Assembly (NCBI RefSeq): GCF_016859285.1
Contig: NC_053414.1
Coordinates: 1,474,517 to 1,538,516, forward strand
Origin: Xiphias gladius
Taxonomy: Eukaryota > Chordata > Actinopteri > Istiophoriformes > Xiphiidae
Reading direction: 5' to 3'
Length of the DNA stretch: 64,000 nucleotides
How positions within the stretch are numbered: the stretch's first letter is position 1; each line of letters begins with the position of its first letter. The notes beneath the pieces were generated by a model that did not search any database, was not told the DNA's origin, and was given only the letters and a program-made list of their open reading frames with translations. This document shows positions 59,037-64,000 of the stretch, piece after piece. The position numbers and the translations under genes are program-made.

Positions 59037-59649
59037 GTGAGATTAATATTTAATGTTGTTTTATTTTGGTTTTATTGACCTGTTTGTTCTGCTGGGAGCG
59101 GCTGCTTCTTTGCATTGAACCTCCGTCTTTAATCTCTAAGTTTAACAGCGGTAACGTACTGACTTTGACATCCGATACAACAGACTCCGTTCAAAAATCT
59201 GCTGTTTTAAGGCCTCATCGTTTATAAAGACGCACAGCGCGGGGGGTAACGGCTCTCTGACACGTCATTGCGCACTGTCCTTAACGATGCATATTAATAA
59301 TCTGTCACTCAATAGTCAATGTTGATCAATAAATCGTGATAAAAAGCTGTAGAAGCTGCTGATGGCTCTCAGCGGTCACCTGCTGTCGCTGACAGGTGTT
59401 CATGGTTTTGAAAAATAGATTTAATATTTAAATTCAGATTTGTTCAAATGTAGTTTGTAAAAATATGTTTGTGCACAATAAATACTGTTTATGATAACGA
59501 CTGATTTTTGTGGTTTTCATGCTGAGTTAATTTGGCTGTAAAGTTTAAAATCAAACTGCAAATAATGCCCTTCTTCAAAATGTCTTAAATATAAAAAGGT
59601 CTGAATTTTTTAAATTTTGGAAATTAAATCATATTGTTCCACGGGGTTT

Positions 59650-62600
59650 TTCTGAAATATAAAATCTGTGTGTGCTAGGTCTGTAGTCAACCAAAGAAAA
59701 TCCAGAGAATAGTCGACTGGCGGACTTTTCAGGGAAGACCCGGTCTGATCAGGAAAGACGGCATACATCCCACTTTGGATGGAGCAGCTCTCATATCTAG
59801 AAATCTGAAATCTGAGTTTATTAGTAGACCAAAACCATGACAACCCAGAGTTGAGACCAGGAGGCAGAGTTGCAGTCTTACAAGCTTCTCTGTGCTTCCA
59901 TTACAGCAGTCACCCACCCAAACCCCCATAGAGACTGTGTCTGCCCAAAACCACCTAAATTAATTAACTAAAAAATAGACAGAAGAGGAGTTGTACACAG
60001 AAACCTCATACAAATTAAGACCACCTCTGCAGAAGTACAACAAAAGAAGGAGAATTAAATGTGGACTCCTAAACATTAGATCGCTCCAATCCAAAGCCGT
60101 ATCAGTAAATGAAACCCAGCTATGTCACGATCAGTATGAATCCACTCCCCCCAGTCATATTAATACTCACGTTCCTCGAGGCACCGACCGAGGAGGTGGA
60201 GTTGCAGCCGTTTTCAACTCAAGCCTAATAATCAACCCTAAACCTAAACTCAATTATAACTCACTGGAAAGCCTGGTTCTTACTCTTACACATCCATCAT
60301 GGAAAACTTTAAGCCTATTCGATTTGTTATAGTGTACCGCACTCCTGGCCCATACTCTGAATTTTTATCTGAATTCTCAGAGTTTTTATCAAGTCTAGTC
60401 CTTAGTACAGATAACTTAGTTATAGTAGGTGATTTTAATATTTATGTGGATGCTGATAATGAGCCTTAAATCTGCGTTTATCTCATTGTTAGACTCAATT
60501 GGCTTCGCTCAGGGTGTAAATAAACCCACTCACTGTTTTGACCATACCCTGGACCTCGTTCTAACTTATGGCATCAAAATTGAACATTTAATAGTCTTTC
60601 CAAAGATTCCTCTTTTATTGGACCATTATTTAACTTTTGAATTCCTATTACTGGGCTACACACTGTTAGGCAGAAATGTCTTTTCTAGATGTCTGACAGT
60701 GCTGTAGCTAAATTTAAGGAACTGATTCCATCAGCACTTAATTCACTGCCGTGTTACAATTTAACAGAGGACTCTTATGCTTAGTCGCTCCCAAATTGAC
60801 CATCTTGTTGATAGTGTTGCAGGCTAAATGAGAATGACACTCGACTCTATTGCCCTTCTAAAAAAAAAGATAATAAAACAAAGGAGGTTAGCTCCATGGT
60901 TTAACTCACAAACCCATGTATTAAAGAAAACTATGCAAAAACTTGAAAGGACATGGCGTTCTACCAAACTGGAAGAATCCCACTTAGCCTGGCATGATAG
61001 TCTTAAAAGATATAGGAAGGACCTCTGTAATGCCAGAGCAGCCTATTACTCATCTCTAGTAGAGGAAAACAAAAACAACCCTCGGTTTCTTTTCAGCACT
61101 GTAGCCAGGCTGTCAGAGTCATAGCTTCATTGATCCATGTATTCCTATAGCTCTCAGTAGTGACGATTTCATGAGCTTCTTTAATGATAAAATTCTAACT
61201 ATTGGAGACAAAATTCACCACCTCTGGCACCAACTTATCTTCAAACACAGGAGCAAAAGCTGATGTATAATTAGACAGTTTCTCTCCCATCAACCTACAC
61301 CAATTAACTTAAACAATGTCTTCATCTACACCATCAACCTGTCTCTTAGACCCCGTCCCAACTAGGCTGATTAAGGAAGTTGTACCCTTAGTCAGCACCT
61401 CTTTACTAGATATAATCAATTTATCTTTATTACCAGTCTATGTACCACAGTCCTTTAAAACAGCTGTAATTAAACCTCTTCTTAAAAAGCCTACTAGGGA
61501 TCCAGATGTCTAAGCCAACTATAGATCCATATCGAACCTTCCCTTTCTCTCTAAGGACCCTCAAGATATTTGAGGATTTTCAAGTCAGGATTTAGAGTGC
61601 ATCATAGCCAAGAGACAGGACTGGTGAAAGTTACCTTCTTACTGCATCAGACAAAGGACTGTACTGTGTACTGGTCTTGTTAGATCTCAGTGCTGCATTT
61701 TATACCATTGACCATCATATCCTATCACAGAGAATGGAACATTTAATTGGCTTTAAAGGAACCACTCTAAGATGGTTTAGGTCCGATTTATGAGATCAAT
61801 TTAAGTTTGTGCACGTTAATGATAAATCCTTGATATACTCAAAAGTTAATCACGGAGTTCCACAAGGTTCTGTGCTTGGACCAGTTCTATTCACCTTATA
61901 TATGCTTCCTTAAGGCAATATTATTAGGAAACACTCCATAAACCTCCATTGCTATGCTCATGATGTACAATTGTACTTGTCAATAAAGCCTGATGAAACC
62001 GATCAGTTAGCTAAACTTCAAGCATGCCTTAAGGAAATAAAGACCTGGATGACCAGCAACTTTCTGCTGTTAAACTCAGACAAAACTGAAGTTATTCTGC
62101 TTGGCCCCCAACACCTCAGAAACACCTTATCTAATGATATAGTTACTCTAGATGACTTTGCCCTGGCCTCCAGCACCACTGTTAGGAATCTCGGAGTTCT
62201 CTTTGATCAGGATATGTCCTTTAACTCCCACATAAAACAAACTTCAGGTACTGCCTCTTTTCACCTACGTAACATTGCAAAAATCAGGCACATCCTTTCT
62301 CAAAAAGACGCAGAAAAACAAGTCGATGCTTTTGTTACTTCTAGGCTGGATTATTTTAATTCTTTATTATCAGGCTATCCCAACAAATCTTTAAATACGC
62401 TCCAGCTGATCCAGAAAGCTGCAGCACCAGTACTGACAGGAACTACGAAAAGAGACCATATTTCTCCCGTGTTACCTTCTCTGCATTGGCTCCCTGTAAA
62501 ATCCAGAAGAGAATTTAAAATCCTCCTCCTCACCTACAAAGCCCTTAATGGTGAGGCACCATCATATCTTAAAGAGCTCATCGTACCCTGTTACCCCAGA

Positions 62601-63294
62601 AGAACACTGCCCTACCAGAACGCAGGCTTACCTGTGGGTCCTAGAGTCTCCAAAACTAGAATGGGAGGCAGAGCCTTTAGTCATCAGGCTCCTCTAATGT
62701 GGAACCTTTTTCCTGTTTAGGTCCAGGAGGCAGACTCCCTCTCCACATTTAAGAGGAGGCTTACAACCTTCCTTTTTGATAAAGGTTATAGTCAGGACCG
62801 GCTCAGGCTGGTCTTGAACCATCCCCTAGTTGTGCTGCTATAGGTCTAGAATGATGGGGGACTTCCCATGATGCACCAAGCTCCTCTCTCCTCATCTTCC
62901 TCTCCATCTGTACGCATTCATATCCCATCAATGCTCGTTACAAACTCGACTTCTTCTCTCTCCCTTAGTTCTGTGCTTTCTCATCTCTCTCCTCTCTCCT
63001 CCTGTCGCTTTCTGCAGATATTTCTACCCCTGGAGCTACATAGTCTGGATCTGTGACTGCAAACCACCTACTGCCCCATGATCCTGGTCAACACCCACTG
63101 CTTCAATATTATGATTATCATCTATTATTATATTTATTTTTATTAGTGCTCTTATTCACCCTATTTTATAATTATTAGTTTTATTATTATTCTCATTATT
63201 GTTATACATCTTTGTGCTATACGTCTACTGTGCTATTGTGCCCCCAATGTCCCCCCCTTTGTCTCTCTCTCCCTCCCTCCCTCTCGCTCTCTCG

Positions 63295-63337
<43 letters not shown>

Positions 63338-63576
63338 TCAACCAAGCCGGTCGGGGCAGACAGCCGCCTGCCATGAGCCGGGTTCTGTTCAAGGTTTCTA
63401 CCTGTTAAAAGGGAGTTTTTTCTTGCTGCCGTCGCCAAGTACTTGCTCATGGGGGAATGTTGGGTCTCTGTAAATAGAACTATAAAGAGTCTGGTCTAGA
63501 CCTGCTCTACATGAAAAGTGCCCTGATAGAACCTCTATTATGATTTGGCTCTATATAAATAAAACTGAATTGAAAG
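59650..63576 (+). mobile_element. L2/CR1-type LINE, longest copy, ORF1 esterase to 3' end
   Basis: At about 59700-59820 it encodes GRPGLIRKDGIHPTLDGAAL, the C-terminal block of the SGNH esterase-like ORF1 product of CR1/L2 LINEs, with the DGIHP catalytic D and H. Endonuclease coding follows: CGLLNIRSLQS at about 60059 and VGDFNIYVD at 60427. Then come the linker, RT pieces ([17 protein letters not shown]-like at 61855) and a 249-codon frame at 61971-62720. The UTR holds a (CT)n tract (63255-63341). The 3' end is ATTTGGCTCTATATAAATAA followed by GAATTGAA. ORF2 is broken by several stops and frameshifts and by a deletion in the central RT. It fills most of intron 1 of the second IMPA1 gene. Confidence 0.9.
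63255..63341 (+). repeat. (CT)n microsatellite inside the LINE 3'UTR
   Basis: CTCTCT tract of about 85 bases. The homologous place in other copies is a short GAGAG/CTCTC stretch, so this copy has expanded. Confidence 0.85.
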
Positions 63577-63930
63577 TGTAGCATTGGAGCCGACTCCGAG
63601 TAAATGTTCAGTAAACGTTAAATAAGTTGGACCGAGCAGTCTCCATTGAGTTGGGCGAGTTCAACGTCCCCCCTTTTAACAGGTGGTCTTTTCCTCCAGC
63701 CACCACATTAAATAATGGATTAATCCTGGAAGGCTGTTGATGTAGCACTTCCCTCCTTATGAAAGTAACATCGGCGACTGTCCAGCCAATGAAAATTTGG
63801 TCGGATGAGAGCATATCGACCAACCGGTCGACTGGGAGACTGGCAGACTACAGCCGTAGTATGTGAGTGTGTGTTTTGTTGGTGTAATGTCTCTCTGACT
63901 GTTCTTTTTATAAGGAGCTGCTCCTGTAAC

Positions 63931-63993
63931 ATGGCCGACCTCTGGCAGAACGCCATGGACCACGCCGTCGCCATCGCACGAAAAGCTGGAGAG
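63931..63993 (+). CDS. impa1: Inositol monophosphatase 1-like, second tandem copy (first coding exon only)
   Basis: The exon begins after the acceptor TTTTTATAAG at 63914. It gives MADLWQNAMDHAVAIARKAGE (in pieces: MADLWQNAMD, HAVAIARKAGE) and ends at GAG|GTCAGTG, after which the window stops. It matches human IMPA1 MADPWQECMD..ARQAGE and the first exon of the copy at 49960 in length (21 versus 20 codons), phase and sequence. The rest of the gene lies outside the window, so completeness cannot be judged. Same strand as the first copy, 7.6 kb after its stop: a tandem duplicate. Confidence 0.88.
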
Positions 63994-64000
63994 GTCAGTG

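Noticed and set aside
2886-63576. Possible endogenous retrovirus, LTR or Polinton sequence
   Set aside because: All reverse transcriptase coding seen here is non-LTR (EN-RT architecture, no LTRs, no protease, integrase, capsid or envelope motif).

Overview
This window is nuclear DNA of a ray-finned fish, most likely a spiny-rayed (percomorph) teleost. The evidence is small vertebrate exons with GT-AG introns, abundant CA/TG microsatellites, L2/CR1-type and I/Nimb-type LINEs, tRNA-derived SINEs and Tc1 transposons. No viral, CRISPR or prokaryotic system was seen. All calls come from reading the sequence; no database search was run.

Layout. (1) 1-955: probable 3' end of an unrecognised upstream gene. 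(2) 1048-11476 (+): TMX3, an ER membrane thiol oxidoreductase, 16 exons, 427 aa. (3) 11.5-15.9 kb: intergenic, mostly an old LINE. (4) 15942-23060 (+): CDYL, a chromodomain plus crotonase-fold corepressor, 7 exons, 571 aa. (5) 23.1-29.1 kb: CDYL 3'UTR, a Tc1 element and quiet intergenic DNA. (6) 29129-33815 (-): RPP40, an RNase P/MRP subunit, 8 exons, 354 aa. (7) 33.9-36.2 kb: a nested pile of LINE/SINE/LINE pieces. (8) 36547-37391 (-): LYRM4/ISD11, 3 exons, 84 aa, with a roughly 240-bp GAA/TTC tract touching its start codon. (9) 38704-46104 (+): RIOK1, an atypical kinase of 40S maturation, 17 exons, 548 aa. (10) 49960-56347 (+): an IMPA1-type inositol monophosphatase, 8 coding exons, 290 aa. 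(11) 63931-63993 (+): first coding exon of a second, tandem IMPA1-type gene that runs off the window. For every complete gene the joined exon lengths sum to a multiple of three and end at a single stop, which supports the models.

CDYL, RPP40, LYRM4 and RIOK1 also cluster on human 6p24-25, so this is conserved synteny. The genes share no pathway. They are housekeeping functions: ER folding, chromatin, tRNA/rRNA processing, Fe-S cluster assembly, ribosome assembly and inositol metabolism. The most interesting signals are in how repeats sit against gene parts: a (TG)36 tract replacing the polypyrimidine tract of a RIOK1 exon, the GAA tract at LYRM4, two near-identical inverted LINE arms around the probable promoter of the second IMPA1 gene, and two inverted Tc1 copies that share the same defects. 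I found no convincing previously undescribed biological system.
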